This document shows positions 35,745 to 46,699 of a DNA stretch of 64,000 nucleotides, piece by piece; the first letter of the stretch is position 1, and each line of letters starts with the position of its first letter. A model generated the notes under the pieces. That model had not been told where the DNA came from, searched no databases, and saw nothing but the letters and a program-made list of their open reading frames with translations. The translations under genes were made by a program, and so were the position numbers. The stretch is from Chamaecrista fasciculata (lineage: Eukaryota; Streptophyta; Magnoliopsida; Fabales; Fabaceae): contig QANZ01056593.1 in assembly GCA_003254925.1 (NCBI GenBank), positions 10,200 to 74,199 of the forward strand, in the 5' to 3' direction.

Positions 35745-35775
35745 AAACCCTAAAACCCTAAACCCTAAAAAAAAT
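35745..35775. repeat. Telomere-like CCCTAAA repeats inside the Mutator-like element
   Basis: Several imperfect units of AACCCTAAA. The mirrored arm at about 36360-36600 has TTTAGGG, GTTTAGGG and variants spread over 240 bases. The plant telomere unit is TTTAGGG; these are irregular and internal to a transposon. Confidence 0.6.
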
Positions 35776-35952
35776 CTACTTTGAGTTCATTCATTTTATC
35801 CCATTATTCTCAATTTATTAAATCATAATTAAAAACAAACATTTTAGTCCCTGAACCCTAATTTCTTCATCTTCATCTTCATCCTCATTCCTCTCTCATC
35901 TTTCATTCCTCACCGCCGATCCTACTGCTTCAACCAAATCCTCAAACATCAA

Positions 35953-36096
35953 AATGGCTCGATTCTTCAAATCCTTAAACATTCTCTCGCTCGATTCTTC
36001 AATTTCTGGGTTTGATTTCAAGTTCACTCCATGGAAAGCTCAACGACGCCACATGTTCACTCTGTCGCGACTTGCTTTCTCTCTCATGAGTCTCTA
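35953..36096 (+). other. Short open frame in the centre of the Mutator-like element
   Basis: A 47-codon frame beginning MARFFKSLNILSLDSS, in a GC-richer, CT-rich context. It could be the 5' end of a captured host gene (Pack-MULE style) or chance. No homologue recognised. Confidence 0.25.
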
Positions 36097-37222
36097 AGCT
36101 TCTCGATTCCTTCCTTCGCTGCCACGAGAGCTTTTCGGCTGATGAATGATGATGATGATGATGATAATAACTGATGATGAACTAATTTTTTTTAATCAAG
36201 AATTGATGAATTGATGAAACTTGTGTAATCTTTGGTGATTTCTGGTTGTGTAGTTTTAGGGTTTTGTGGTTTGGGGTTTGGAGTGGATGAGAAGATGAAG
36301 ATGATGAAAGATGATGAAAGATGAGGAGGAAAGTAGGATTTAGGGACCAAATTGCAAGAGAGTAGTTTTTTTAGGGGTTTAGGATTTAGGGTTTAGGGGT
36401 TTAGGGTTTGAGTTTAGGGTTTTAGGATTTTAAGGTTTTTAATACTTTTAAGGAGTAAATTGGAATGTTTGGAAGAGTTTTGGGACACTTTACAATTTTA
36501 GGAATTTAGGGTTTTAGGGTTTAGGGTTTCAGGGTTTAGAGTTTAGGATTTTAGGGTTTAGAGTTTGGGGCTTAAGTTTTAGGGTTTTTAATACATTTAA
36601 GGACTAAATTGGAATGTTTGGAAGGGTTTTGGGATACTTTACAATTTTATTTTTAGCATTTGGGACTAAAATGAATGAAGAAGGTGAAAAAGATAAATAA
36701 GAGGATTAAAAAAAAGTTTTAGGGGATTTAGAGGTTTTGGGACCAAATTGCAAGAGAGTAGTTTTAATGAGATGTCAAGTGGAAATGAGTTGGATACTAA
36801 TTTGAGCAAACCCCCTTTTTGGTCCCTCAATTGTTACTGAGTCGAGGATTTGGTCCCTCAACTAAGCATTTAACGGCCACCTAAGCAGATAACGGTGACA
36901 CGTCATCACTTAACACCTCTATCACTAACGGACCGGACGTGAGGGACCAAAACGTAAACGGGATTGTACAATTGAGGGACTGAGTTGTAGTTTCCCACAA
37001 TTGAGGGACCGATTCCTCGACTCAGTAATAATTGAGGGACCAAAAAGGGGGTTTGCTCATCTTTAATTTGAACAAAACTCGTTGCTAATAATTAATGTAT
37101 ATAATTAAGCCTGTTGGTTTTAAAAATGATTTTAAAGTTCAAAGTTGATAAGTGCATAATTTTATTTACTATTCATACTTGTATGATTTATACAAAGGAA
37201 CAGCAAACTTTGTAACAAACCT

Positions 37223-37269
37223 GATTTCTAGTTCTTGCTTCAGTCTCTGTCTCTGAAGATTGATGGCAA
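37223..37269 (-). pseudogene. Relic of a type A C-terminal tail
   Basis: Duplicate of the relic at 27375-27422 carried by the segmental duplication. Same lack of stop and kinase. Confidence 0.6.
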
Positions 37270-38236
37270 TTAAATTGTATACCATAAAACATTTTTGTGG
37301 TTCTAACTTTAGAGTATGTTGTCACTACGTGCCAATTATCTAACTTCATGTCAGGTAAAAACACATAAACAAAATAAACAATGAAGCAAGAAATTTATCA
37401 GAAAAACCAAGTCCTACTTATATATATTTGCAGGTTTGTCAGATTTTAATTTGTTTACCCTCGTATTGTAAAGTTTGCAAACTTGTTTAACCATGAATTT
37501 GCAAGTTACTTTAACTTCAATGTTAAACTTAAAAAATCTCATTTTACAACTTAAGCAATGATTTGTTAATAATATTCACTGATATTGTGATAGATTAAGG
37601 AAAAAAGAGCGGTGGTGTCCTTTAGGTGCTTTAATTGTGTTGTTGTAAGGTGGACTCCTAGACTTTGTAATGGAGCTGCCCATTTTTAGCTCAATGAGGT
37701 TGAAACTCTAGGGCTTTCTAATGGATCTTGTTTCTGTTTAATGGAATTTTGTTTTGATTGTCAATTTTTTTTTTTTGCAACGACAAAATTATAATATAAT
37801 ACTTTTATTTCTCATAAATTATTGGTCAAAATCTTACTTTGGTCCCTAATGTTTACCCAAAATTTTGTTTCAGACCGTAATGCTTTTTTTTTGTTTCGTT
37901 TTGATTAGTCCTTAAAGTTTCTTAAAAGTTTCATAATTGGTTTCTATTGAATGAGATCATATCTCACATTTCAAACCCTAACATGATGACATCAGAGCTG
38001 CAGGTTAAATTTGATGAGTTATTTCTTTATCCAGTTGGAGTCACCGGAAAACAAGGTTAAATATTAAGGCATGAAGTCAGACTTGAAAATAGGCCGCTTG
38101 TTTCATGAATTTGATCATATCTTTCTCGTATGAAGTCCAAATGCAACGAAGTCGGAGCTACAAATTGTCTCTTAGTCTAGTTTGAGCCATTGACAAACAA
38201 AGTCAAATAATACTTTGAAAGCTAATATTAGTATTT

Positions 38237-38541
38237 GAGTAAACTACCAAATTGGTCCCTGGATTATTGGCTCGCTGACAGATTGGTCCCCGAATTTAGA
38301 AAATTGACAAATAGGTCCCCAAATTTTCTAGCGAGTCAAATAGGTCCCAGAATTTTTCTAACTTAGTCAAATAGGTCCCCGAATAACATACACAGAAGGA
38401 CCTATTTGACAAATGTTAGAAAAATTCGGGGACCTATTTGACTCGTTAGAAAAATTCGGGGACCTATTTGTCAATTTCCTAAATTCGAGGACCAATCTGT
38501 CAGCGAGTCAATAATCCAGGGACCAATTTAATAGTTTACTC
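38237..38541. mobile_element. Palindromic MITE (305 bp) with perfect 10-bp target duplication
   Basis: The ends are GAGTAAACTA and TAGTTTACTC, and the whole element is a long imperfect hairpin built of GACCTATTTGAC/TTGGTCCC units. Flanks ATTAGTATTT occur at 38227-38236 and 38542-38551. The partner segment near 28470 is empty (TAATATTAATATTTTGACC). Mutator-like by duplication length. Confidence 0.85.
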
Positions 38542-38976
38542 ATTAGTATTTTGACCAAATTCACTTTTTTGGTTGCCCAAGGTATGGTTAAGGGTATGGT
38601 TAACTTGGGGTTAAAAAAAATAAGGGGAGAAGAATTTAGATATACTGATATACATCTTAGTATTGGGTTAACAAGATTTGTCAAATTGGGCTCGAACAAG
38701 TGTTTTTTTGGACCGGGTTGGGGCGGGTCTTGAATTTGATCTTTCTAAACTTGATCTGGCCCATATATGGATATAATTTTATTTTTTATTACATATATTT
38801 ATATTTTTCTATTAAATATTATTTTTATTATATAAAATAATAAGTATTATTATTTATCAACTGATATTAATAATATACAGAATGTAAACTTAATCTCAAT
38901 TAAATTAATATTTTTTAACAACTAAATTATATTAAATAAATTTATTAATATAAATCATTAAATTTATATATAATTA

Positions 38977-39191
38977 AGGGCTCTGTGGTTTTGACGAATA
39001 AAAATTAATAGTTAGGATCTTAAAATAGTATTTTAGTCAAATTTTTCGTCAAATTTTGGACGGAAATATACTTCAAGCCTTTTTTTTTGTTGACGGAGCA
39101 AACTACAGGGACCCTATTTGACACTTTTAAAACTACAAGGACCCTATCTAAAAGTGGGTCAAACCACAAGGCCCTTTTGTGTAATTTACCC
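38977..39191. mobile_element. Small MITE (215 bp) with 8-bp target duplication
   Basis: Flanks TATAATTA occur at 38969-38976 and 39192-39199. Inverted ends carry AGGGCTCTGTGGTTTTGAC at the left and, in complement, GGGCCTTGTGGTTTGAC at the right. The right end extends 16 bases further. The partner segment near 29578 is empty. Confidence 0.7.
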
Positions 39192-39443
39192 TATAATTAA
39201 TTTTTTTTATCAACTGACAACTTAAAAACTAAAAATATTGTGACAAATTTGTAAGACAAAAAATATTACTGTGAGTAATAAATATGTGACAAATTTATTA
39301 TTTCGTCAAATTTTTTTAACAAGTCAGACAATTTGTCACGGATATTGTTACAAAATATTTTCTGTCACTAATTACAAAAATCAGTAATAAATTTGGGACA
39401 AATTTAAAAATCTGTGATAAAAAAGTTTTAAAATTAAAAAATA

Positions 39444-39862
39444 GGATAAATTACACTTTGTTACCCTGTAGTTTGACCCTATTTCACTTTGGTACCCAGT
39501 GGTTTGAAACCTGACACTTTGGTACTCTGTGGTATTCTCTATTAACACTTTGGTACCCTTTGAAGCTATTTTTTAATTTTGACCATAACAAATTTTTCAA
39601 AAATTACATATTGACCCCAAAAAATTACAAATAGGTCCCTGGATACATATTATCTAGGGACTAAAATGAAAACTTTAAAAAAGTTTTAGGGTCAATATGT
39701 AATTTTTGTAAAATTTGTTATGGTTAAAATTACACAATAATCTCAAAGGGTGCCAAAGTGTTAATAGAGCATACCACATGGTACCAAAGTGTCAAGTTTC
39801 AAACTATATGGTACCAAAGTGAAATATGGTCAAACCACATGGTACCAAAGAGTAATTTACCC
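39444..39862. mobile_element. MITE (419 bp) with perfect 9-bp target duplication
   Basis: The ends read GGATAAATTACACTTTG and, in complement, GGGTAAATTACTCTTTGG. Internal units are of ACTTTGGTACC type. Flanks TAAAAAATA occur at 39435-39443 and 39863-39871. The partner segment near 31050 is empty. Confidence 0.8.
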
Positions 39863-39892
39863 TAAAAAATAAATAAAATTCAACGTTAAGTG

Positions 39893-40285
39893 AAGTGTAA
39901 ATTTGGTATCATATCTTTTGCTCAATACCCAATTTGGTCTTGTATCTTTTTTTGTTGTACTTTTAGTGTCATCTTTGCAAAAAGGACCCAATTTGGTCTC
40001 ATATTTTTTAGTTGAGTTACAAAATTAGCTATGTATATTTACAAAACGATCAACGGTTAGTTGATTTGAAAGGATATGAAACCACTTCTAATCTTGACCT
40101 AAAGATATAGGACCAATTCTTCAATTAACCCAAAGATATGATACCAAATCTGAACAAAAAAATGATATAAGACCAAATTGGGATCTGACCAAAAGATATG
40201 AGACCAAAAGTAAAACAACAAAAATTATAAGACCAAATTAGAAACTGAACAAAAAATATAGGACCAAATTTACACTTTAACGTCT
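39893..40285. mobile_element. Fold-back MITE of the TTTGGTCTCATATC family
   Basis: The left end AAGTGTAAATTTGGTATCAT and the complement of the right end, AAAGTGTAAATTTGGTCC, are inverted. It is present in shortened form at 31076-31225, so it predates the segmental duplication. Confidence 0.6.
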
Positions 40286-40394
40286 CTTCTTTTCGAGGGA
40301 AGGAAGAAGGAATCACCTGAGTCCTCCCTATCATCATTATCCCGCAATTAGGCGCCACAGCCAAATTGAAAACGCAAAATCGAAGAATTAGGGA

Positions 40395-40790
40395 TTCCAT
40401 TGCTAGTCGATGTTAGGTATTCTGCATTATAGGAATTCTGCCCAATCGATCGATTTCCTTCATCAGCATCTTCTTCTCCAATTCTTTTTAGGTCGTCGCT
40501 CGGTTCAGATTCACCAGTTAATTGCAGTTTCACATCTTCATCACTCGACATTTCCTGTAAGTGAGGTTTTTAAATATTCATTTTACGATGCCTTCTTGGA
40601 TCGAAGAAAATATGGCTTGTGCCCATTATACTGGTGGAGAATTTTGTTATTACAACTCTATCTCGTGTTTCGATTTTATGTTATCGCCATTCCTTTTGTT
40701 TGTTTGTGGTATTAGTGCTCTATTCTTCTTTTTTATCTGATTTACATAATTTTCAAATCTTTCAGTCAACGAAAATTTAATATTAATTCT
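40395..40790 (-). pseudogene. Fragment of an unidentified gene, copy 2
   Basis: The minus-strand frame from 40551 reads MSSDEDVKLQLTGESEPSD then DLKRIGEEDADEGNRS. The sequence between 40560 and 40790 (GGCTTGTGCCCATTATACTGG, AACGAAAATTTAATATTA) is shared with 31430-31580, 32934-33015 and 13440-13650. Looks like exon plus intron pieces of a host gene carried along with the cluster. Parent not recognised. Confidence 0.5.
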
Positions 40791-40794
40791 TCTT

Positions 40795-41035
40795 ATTTTT
40801 TTTTTCAATTAACAGAATCTTATTACGATACAAACTACAGAATTACAAGGCAAGAACACTAACCCCTTAACATTAGGTAGATACCATTTGTTACAAAAAT
40901 CCTCCCAATAGAAACTAGAGGGTGAGCCAAAAGTTAGAGATGAACTGCAATCTGTAATGACTTTGCAAATTTCGAACAGAGCAGGCTTTAGCTGGAACTT
41001 AGTCTTGGACATTGAGCACAATTTAGCAATTTCTC
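40795..41035 (-). mobile_element. Possible retroposed fragment with poly(A)
   Basis: On the minus strand this non-LRK sequence ends in AATTGAAAAAAAAAAAA-like poly(A) at 40797-40808, with a 70-codon open frame before it. It interrupts the type B 3' flank relative to 22900-22960 and 51380-51420. A LINE or processed-transcript tail is possible. No target duplication found. Confidence 0.35.
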
Positions 41036-41116
41036 TTGAAGATGTAAATCTTAAAGAGCTAAAGTAACAAATGAGTAACCATATTTTACTTTTGGAATAT
41101 GATCACTCTCTTCATT

Positions 41117-43936
41117 CTAAGTGGCATTCCTAATTAGACTATTTAATTCTAACTCTGATTTTTCTGAATCATCCGAATTAAGTGAATGTACTGATGATTT
41201 TGTCTGGATTGAAACATTATCTGATGGCAAATCTGCCACTGATATGAAAGGCTTAGGAGGTGTTGGTAGACATTCCACTTCACTTTCAAGCATTTCTACC
41301 ACTTTCTTCATGGTGGGACGATCGGTTGGTTTCATCTGTATGCACCAGAAAGCCACAATGACCATTTTCTTCACTAGCTTATTTTCCTCGTCACTTGCAT
41401 CCGTTATCTCTACCTCATTTCCAGCAATGAATTGATGATAAACCAATGAAGGGAAATAATCTTGGCTTGGATTCTCTGCATATGTATTCTGATTCCTCCT
41501 CCTTCCTGCCATTTCCAATAACAACATACCAAAACTAAACACATCAGCTTTGTAGGAAACACCTCCAACGTTTTTGTAGTACAATTCCGGAGCCATGTAT
41601 CCTATGGTTCCTCTTGCTAGAGTCAATGCCACAATGCTTTCATTCATGGGATAAAGCTTTGCAAGTCCAAAGTCTGATACCTTTGGTTTAAAATTCTCAT
41701 CTAAAAGGATATTGTGAGGTTTGAGATCAAAATGTAGAATCCGCATGTCACAACCCTCATGTAGATAAGCCATCCCTTGTGCCACTCCAATGGAAATCTC
41801 AAAGATCTTGTCCAAACTCAAGGCTAAATCTTCTTTAGAGAAAATGTGTTTGTCAAGAGATCCATTGGACATGAATTCATAGACAAGAGCACGCTTTGTC
41901 CCTTCAACACAATACCCTATAAGACGCACAACATTGACATGATGAATCCTTCCGATTGTGCCAACCTCACTCATAAAATCTTGACCATTATTAGTTTTAG
42001 ACTTATTGATCAGCATCTTCACAGCTACCAGTTGTTTACTTCGGAGTTTTCCTTTGAAAACTGATCCAAAGCCACCTTCACCAAGTTTGTCCTTGAAACC
42101 ATAAGTCATGTTCTTGATGTCCTTGTAGGAATATCTTATTGGCATTAGAGTGTTGTTATTTTGTAGAAATTCTTCAATATTATCATACATGGACTGATGC
42201 CTCTTTCTCCATTTATGGCACAAAAGAATGATGACACATGGTGTTCCCAAAGCTACTTTTAGCGCATGAAACATTGCTACAATCTCTAATCCTGATGGGA
42301 ATTCTGGTGTATATATGTGTTTAAAGAGCATGTATGGCAATATTTGAGAAAAAAATTCAGATAACTCTGCAAAACATAGCATTAAAAATTATGAAAGTGT
42401 GGTAGTATATATATATATATGACATCTATATATACTTATGATCATCTAGTAGTAAAATTGCAAAAATTGTAATGTAATAGTTAACTTCCAGTTATGATCA
42501 TCTGTGAAGATTAAGAACAAAAAAGGGAAAAAAAAAAAAAAAANCGGACAATTGCAAACATTAAAAAAATAGAAGTAGATATCAAAGTTTTTAGAGATCA
42601 GATAGGAAAGAAATTTTACCTTGGACGTATCGTCGTAAAGTTTTACGCAGTCCTAAACAATTAAAAAGTGCTTTAAGGTCAGTTCACAAATATTAACAAA
42701 CCAAAAAATAATTCAATCTTACATGGCTGACATCTGAAAGTAGGGGAGAACGAACTGGATAATAACCACAAGGGGTTGTAGAAGGAGATATACTAAAATA
42801 TTAGCTTTCAACTTCTCTTCTCTTCCCCTCAATAATTAATCACAATTCACAATCATACATATAGCCCAATCAAGTTTTTGAGTGGGAAAGAAATTGTGAA
42901 ATGTATGTGAAGGAAGGCTTTAATTTTAAAGTATAAAGAGTAGTTTATAGGGGATAATACAAGTAATTGAGTAAAACTTAAAATTTGACAAAGTAAATAA
43001 ATACATAGGGGAGGATTTGGGAGGCTTACCGCAGGACTCTAACGTAAGGGAGTCATCATGCGCACCACAGGAATCGAAATTAGAACATCCAAACTTGGGC
43101 GAGGAAGAGCCTTTTAATCTGTTGCAGTGAAAGGGGAGATCCAATGAGTGTTTGTTGGAGCAGTAATGATCACAAACACCTTGAAGCCATGAAATTGTGA
43201 ATCCGTGGAGCAAGCTTGCGTGAATGTCAGCATACGACACATTCTTACTATCAACATGATCGTCATCATAGCTTGATGTGTAGAACTTGTCCCAATCTAC
43301 CAAAACCACTAACTTCAGATGGCACCCAACTCTCACATCCTTCACATGTAGATAATTCCCAACAATTGCATAATTATATTTATAGGCTGCATCATTATCC
43401 TCATCACCAATATTTGCATAATTGCTATTGCATTCATCACCACTAGTAGTAGTAGTAGTCACATTCACATTCACATACAAAGGATCATTCACTGCTTCCC
43501 TGCATCCCATGTACACTATTTGGACTACTAGGATGGTTTGTGATAAGGGATAATTATAGTAAATATTATAGGGATCCCTGTAATAGTCACTGAAATTACT
43601 CTTGCTCAAGAAATAAAGAGGGGTATTGGTGGAGGAGCAATTGTTAGGTTGATTATCAAGTAGTGCAACCCCTGCATCAACCAACCGGATTGTGTAGTTG
43701 TTGTAATTGATCTCTTTGACGTAATATTTGCCTGAAAACACAGACACTATTGGTACCTTGTTGTCACAATCTATCTCATATCTCTGGTCTCCACACTCTT
43801 CTGGGTCACCCTTCACTCTGAATGGATAGCTTATGTTTCTGACATCCCCACACGAAGTGCTGCAATATTCCCTGCAAACCACAATATTACTGAAGCTTAG
43901 CAGTAGAATCACAAACACAAGACTATTCACTGCCAT
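41117..43936 (-). CDS. Type B LRK10L-like receptor kinase (729 aa, three exons)
   Basis: Exons are 43030-43936, 42620-42652 and 41117-42366, GT-AG, phase 1, open for 729 codons. Start [12 protein letters not shown]. The ectodomain has [15 protein letters not shown], a [13 protein letters not shown] variable linker and a Cys-rich tail (GVCDHYC, LESCG). The micro-exon encodes [10 protein letters not shown]. Exon 3 begins [14 protein letters not shown], then the membrane span and kinase with [30 protein letters not shown]. The activation segment is [15 protein letters not shown] where siblings have PLTAARG. Exon 1 would continue past its donor for 34 codons with a hydrophobic tail if intron 1 were retained. 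A single N (42544) in intron 2 sits in a poly(A) run and does not affect coding. Confidence 0.92.
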
Positions 43937-44258
43937 TGATCGAACACACAAATCAACCATGCTACCACTTCTCCACTTCTTTTAATTTCTCTCTCTTGCT
44001 TCTCTCCCCTTTATTAATTGAGCCACACAACTATCAAGACTTGTACAAATATAAACCACACAACACAATTCAGTGTCCCCATTCCCTTCACAAATTTGAT
44101 CCTCTGTATGGATTCCACAAATTTCTAGTAATCTCTATCCCATATTACACGCAGAAAAGTCTTTCCCCCAATAGGCTCTCATTATATTTTTACTTTGGAA
44201 ATTAAACAACAAGCCATCCTATGATAATATAATATCGGCCAAAAATCAAAGATATGTT

Positions 44259-44281
44259 GGGAGCAACCTTGCAGCTTCCCT
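44259..44281 (-). promoter_or_regulatory. Conserved upstream box
   Basis: Minus orientation: AGGGAAGCTGCAA then GGTTGCTCCC, the clearest copy, 323 bases upstream of the ATG at 43936. AGTCACTTTCAAACAG lies just upstream of it, near 44305-44320. Confidence 0.55.
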
Positions 44282-45000
44282 CACGGACCTTTAATTGTAA
44301 CTGTTTGAAAGTGACTACACTTAATACAATACTTTTCAACTAATTTTATGTTCAGTCGTTGCTAATTATTCATGTGCAAATAAGCCTGACGGTTTTAAAT
44401 TAGATATAATCAGGATACAATCAAAGGGTTTCGAGAAGACTACTAATTAACAAGGGTGTTTGTTGGACAGTTTAGACGACTTTGAATAAAGTTTTTAATT
44501 GAATTATTCGTACCGGTTTAAACTAAAAAAATATACCTGATTACACGATGATAAAAGGAAAAATGATAGTTTTTGAATTAAATATAAACATAAATAATAA
44601 ATAAAAAACTAATAATATATATGTTGATATTAGTTTGGTTTAGTTAATTGTATGTCTAAATTGTTAACAAAACAAAACTAACCAATTTTTAAACTAAGAA
44701 AAGTCTTACACAAATATTATAGCAATCAGTCTCTGTCCCTTAGACGAAGAAAAGTCTTTGCCCCAATAATAGACTCTCATTATATTACTTTGGGAGCAAC
44801 CTTGCAGCTTCCCTGATGAACTTCTCAGTGTTTAAAAGTGACCTTTGAACAAAATTCGTTCCTAATAATTAATCTATAATTAAGCTGCCTGTTGGTTTTA
44901 AAAAAGATTTTAAACTTGAAAATTGATAATTGGATAATTTTATTCACTATTCATACTTGATTTATACAAAGGAATAGCAAACTTTGTAACAAACCTGCCG
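44282..45000. other. Intergenic unit with a second, orphan upstream box
   Basis: 44300-44700 repeats 25960-26250 and 56280-56660. 44700-45000 repeats the flank seen at 27060-27370 and 35130-37200. Confidence 0.5.
44792..44814 (-). promoter_or_regulatory. Orphan copy of the conserved upstream box
   Basis: Minus orientation: AGGGAAGCTGCAA then GGTTGCTCCC. The next gene on its proximal side is 800 bases away, behind another box, so it probably belonged to a lost gene. Confidence 0.4.
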
Positions 45001-45039
45001 CTTCCAACATAGAAGATAGAACTTAAATGTTATCCAAAT

Positions 45040-45166
45040 ATATTTAATAAAGTAAAAACTTAACATAATAGCAAATTACCATAATAACCCATACACAAGC
45101 ACTCTAATTCAGGGATGATTTCTAGTTCTTGCTTCAGCCTCTGTCTCTTAAGATTGATGACAATTA
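45040..45166 (-). pseudogene. Relic of a type A C-terminal tail with 3' flank
   Basis: The minus strand matches RQRLKQELEIIPELE of the type A genes, with the stop position changed to a sense codon, plus about 60 bases of native 3' flank. No kinase above it. Confidence 0.6.
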
Positions 45167-45951
45167 AATTGTAAACCTTAAAGCATTTTTGTGGTTCTAA
45201 CTTTAGAGTATGTTGTCACTACGTGCCAATTATCTTACTTCATAACAGGACAAAACACAAAAACAAAAGAAACAATGATGAAGCAAAAAATCTATCAGCA
45301 AAACCAAGTCCTTATATATGTTTGCAGGTTTTAATTTGTTTACCCTTGTATTGTAAAGTTTGCAAACTTGTTTAACCATGAATTTGCAAGTTACTTTAAC
45401 TTTAATGTTTAAGTTTAAAAAATCTCAATTTGAAACTTAAACAAAAATAAAAAGAACTGTTAATTGTAGACTCTACAAAAATTACCCCACGATTAATTAC
45501 TCCATTTTGGATAAATATGTTACTTCTGTAAAAAATAGACCATTGCTTTCATTTATATTTTGACAAATGAATAATTCAAATTTAAAATTTAAAATTTAAA
45601 ATTCAACTCAATCATGGATTAATGGAAAAAAATACCTGACAATATTTAATATTACCAGAGTAACAAAAATAACTTCATTCCAGATTTAACAGTCCATATA
45701 TTTTGTGTCTTAAAATGTCTATTTAAAATTCCAGTTGACAACTTAACTACTGTGTTATTAAAGTAAGAACTTCAAAATACACCTATTGGAAAAAAGGAGG
45801 AGGAAAAACTCAGATATTTCTTCTAGTCTCTTCAGGTAAAGTAACTTCATTCGAGATTTACAGATGTTAACCAAATATATTGAACAATATACAACTTAAT
45901 ATGTCCAGAAATTAAATTACACTAAATATTGATAAAACAACCCATAAATTG

Positions 45952-46442
45952 TCACTCTAATTCAGGAATGATTTCCAGTTCTTGCTTGAGTCTCTGAGGA
46001 TTGATGGCATTGGATCTCTTAGGAGTAGCAGATGTGAAAGGGTTAGGAGGCACTGATAATAATGCAGTGCCATCTACTTCCAACATTTGAACCACAGCCT
46101 TCATACAAGGCCTATCTATTGGATGCCACTGAATGCAACACAGTCCCACAATGGCAAGTTTCTTAGGAATCTCACTCTCTTTCTCCTCCTCAAACTCAAT
46201 TCTCACCTCTTCTTCCCCTTCTTCCAACAGACTGTAAATCCATTGTGGGTAGTATATTTGGTTGCTTTCTTGTGCTGTGGTATCCTCATTCTTTCTTCCA
46301 CTAACAATTTCAAGCAGCAAAATACCAAAACTATAAACATCTGACTTGAAAGACACCTTCCCAAAGTTTCTAGAGAAAACCTCTTGTGCTATGTATCCTA
46401 CAGTTCCTCTAGGTGCATCCTGCTTTAGAAATAAGTGTAAAC
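45952..46442 (-). pseudogene. Type A kinase C-terminal half fused to type A promoter DNA
   Basis: The minus strand encodes GTVGYIAQEVFSRNFGKVSF through the kinase C lobe to the stop at 45952 (EIIPELE). APE has become AQE, and the residues before GTVGY are not kinase. Directly upstream, 46425-46700 is not coding but matches the type A 5' flank (1080-1500 inverted). A single deletion of roughly 2.5-3 kb has therefore joined promoter-side DNA to the middle of the kinase exon. It removed the ectodomain, membrane span, ATP-binding lobe and catalytic loop. A frame reaching back to 46491 is a by-product of the junction. Not a functional kinase. Confidence 0.88.
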
Positions 46443-46699
46443 TATGAGCTAAGAAGAATCCCTGTTTAATCCATGGCTCTAAGTAAAGCAAAATCTTGCA
46501 AGATTATTTCTGAAAAATTGGCTAGTAGTTTTGTTGGATCCCATTCTTTCATCAAAATAAGCATATGTTGGGAAGCTAAGATATAAGGTTGAATTCTAAT
46601 CCGAAAGCCCAATATCCAAAGAAGGCCAACTGCCAGTAACATATGACACTGACACTATATGCAGCTGATATGCCTTTGTACATATTTTTCTTTGCAGGT

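Larger units (their letters stand above)
35272..37058. mobile_element. Mutator-like long-TIR element (1.79 kb) with 10-bp target duplication
   Basis: Flanks are ATCTTTAATT at 35262-35271 and 37059-37068. The outermost 260 bases of each end (35272-35530 and 36803-37058) are inverted copies (GAGCGAACCCCC at the left, GAGCAAACCCCC in complement at the right). Each is itself nearly palindromic, beginning and ending with the same GTTACTGAGTCGAGGA motif. Inverted similarity continues inward to about 35770 and 36560. The copy-1 site near 27205 is empty. The centre (35870-36200) is more GC-rich and holds a 47-codon frame at 35953. TTTAGGG-like repeats are described separately. Confidence 0.82.
34926..42366. 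repeat. Segmental duplication, copy 2 (partner 26860-33640)
   Basis: Same order of anchors as copy 1. Copy-specific insertions are 35272-37058, 38237-38541, 38977-39191 and 39444-39862. The intact kinase exon at 41117-42366 corresponds to the truncated one at 33041-33640. Confidence 0.75.

Noticed and set aside
35745-36600. TTTAGGG-like tracts as a true interstitial telomere
   Set aside because: Units are irregular and interspersed, and they lie inside an element with clear inverted ends and target duplication, so they are part of the transposon.
41121-41435. Open frame of 104 codons on + opposite the kinase exon
   Set aside because: Exact antisense of a conserved kinase C lobe. The same shadow frame appears opposite every sibling (15216, 23117, 47438), so it is a codon-usage artefact.
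41117-43936. Single N at 42544 as evidence of a broken gene
   Set aside because: It lies in intron 2 within a long A run. Exons and splice sites are intact on both sides.
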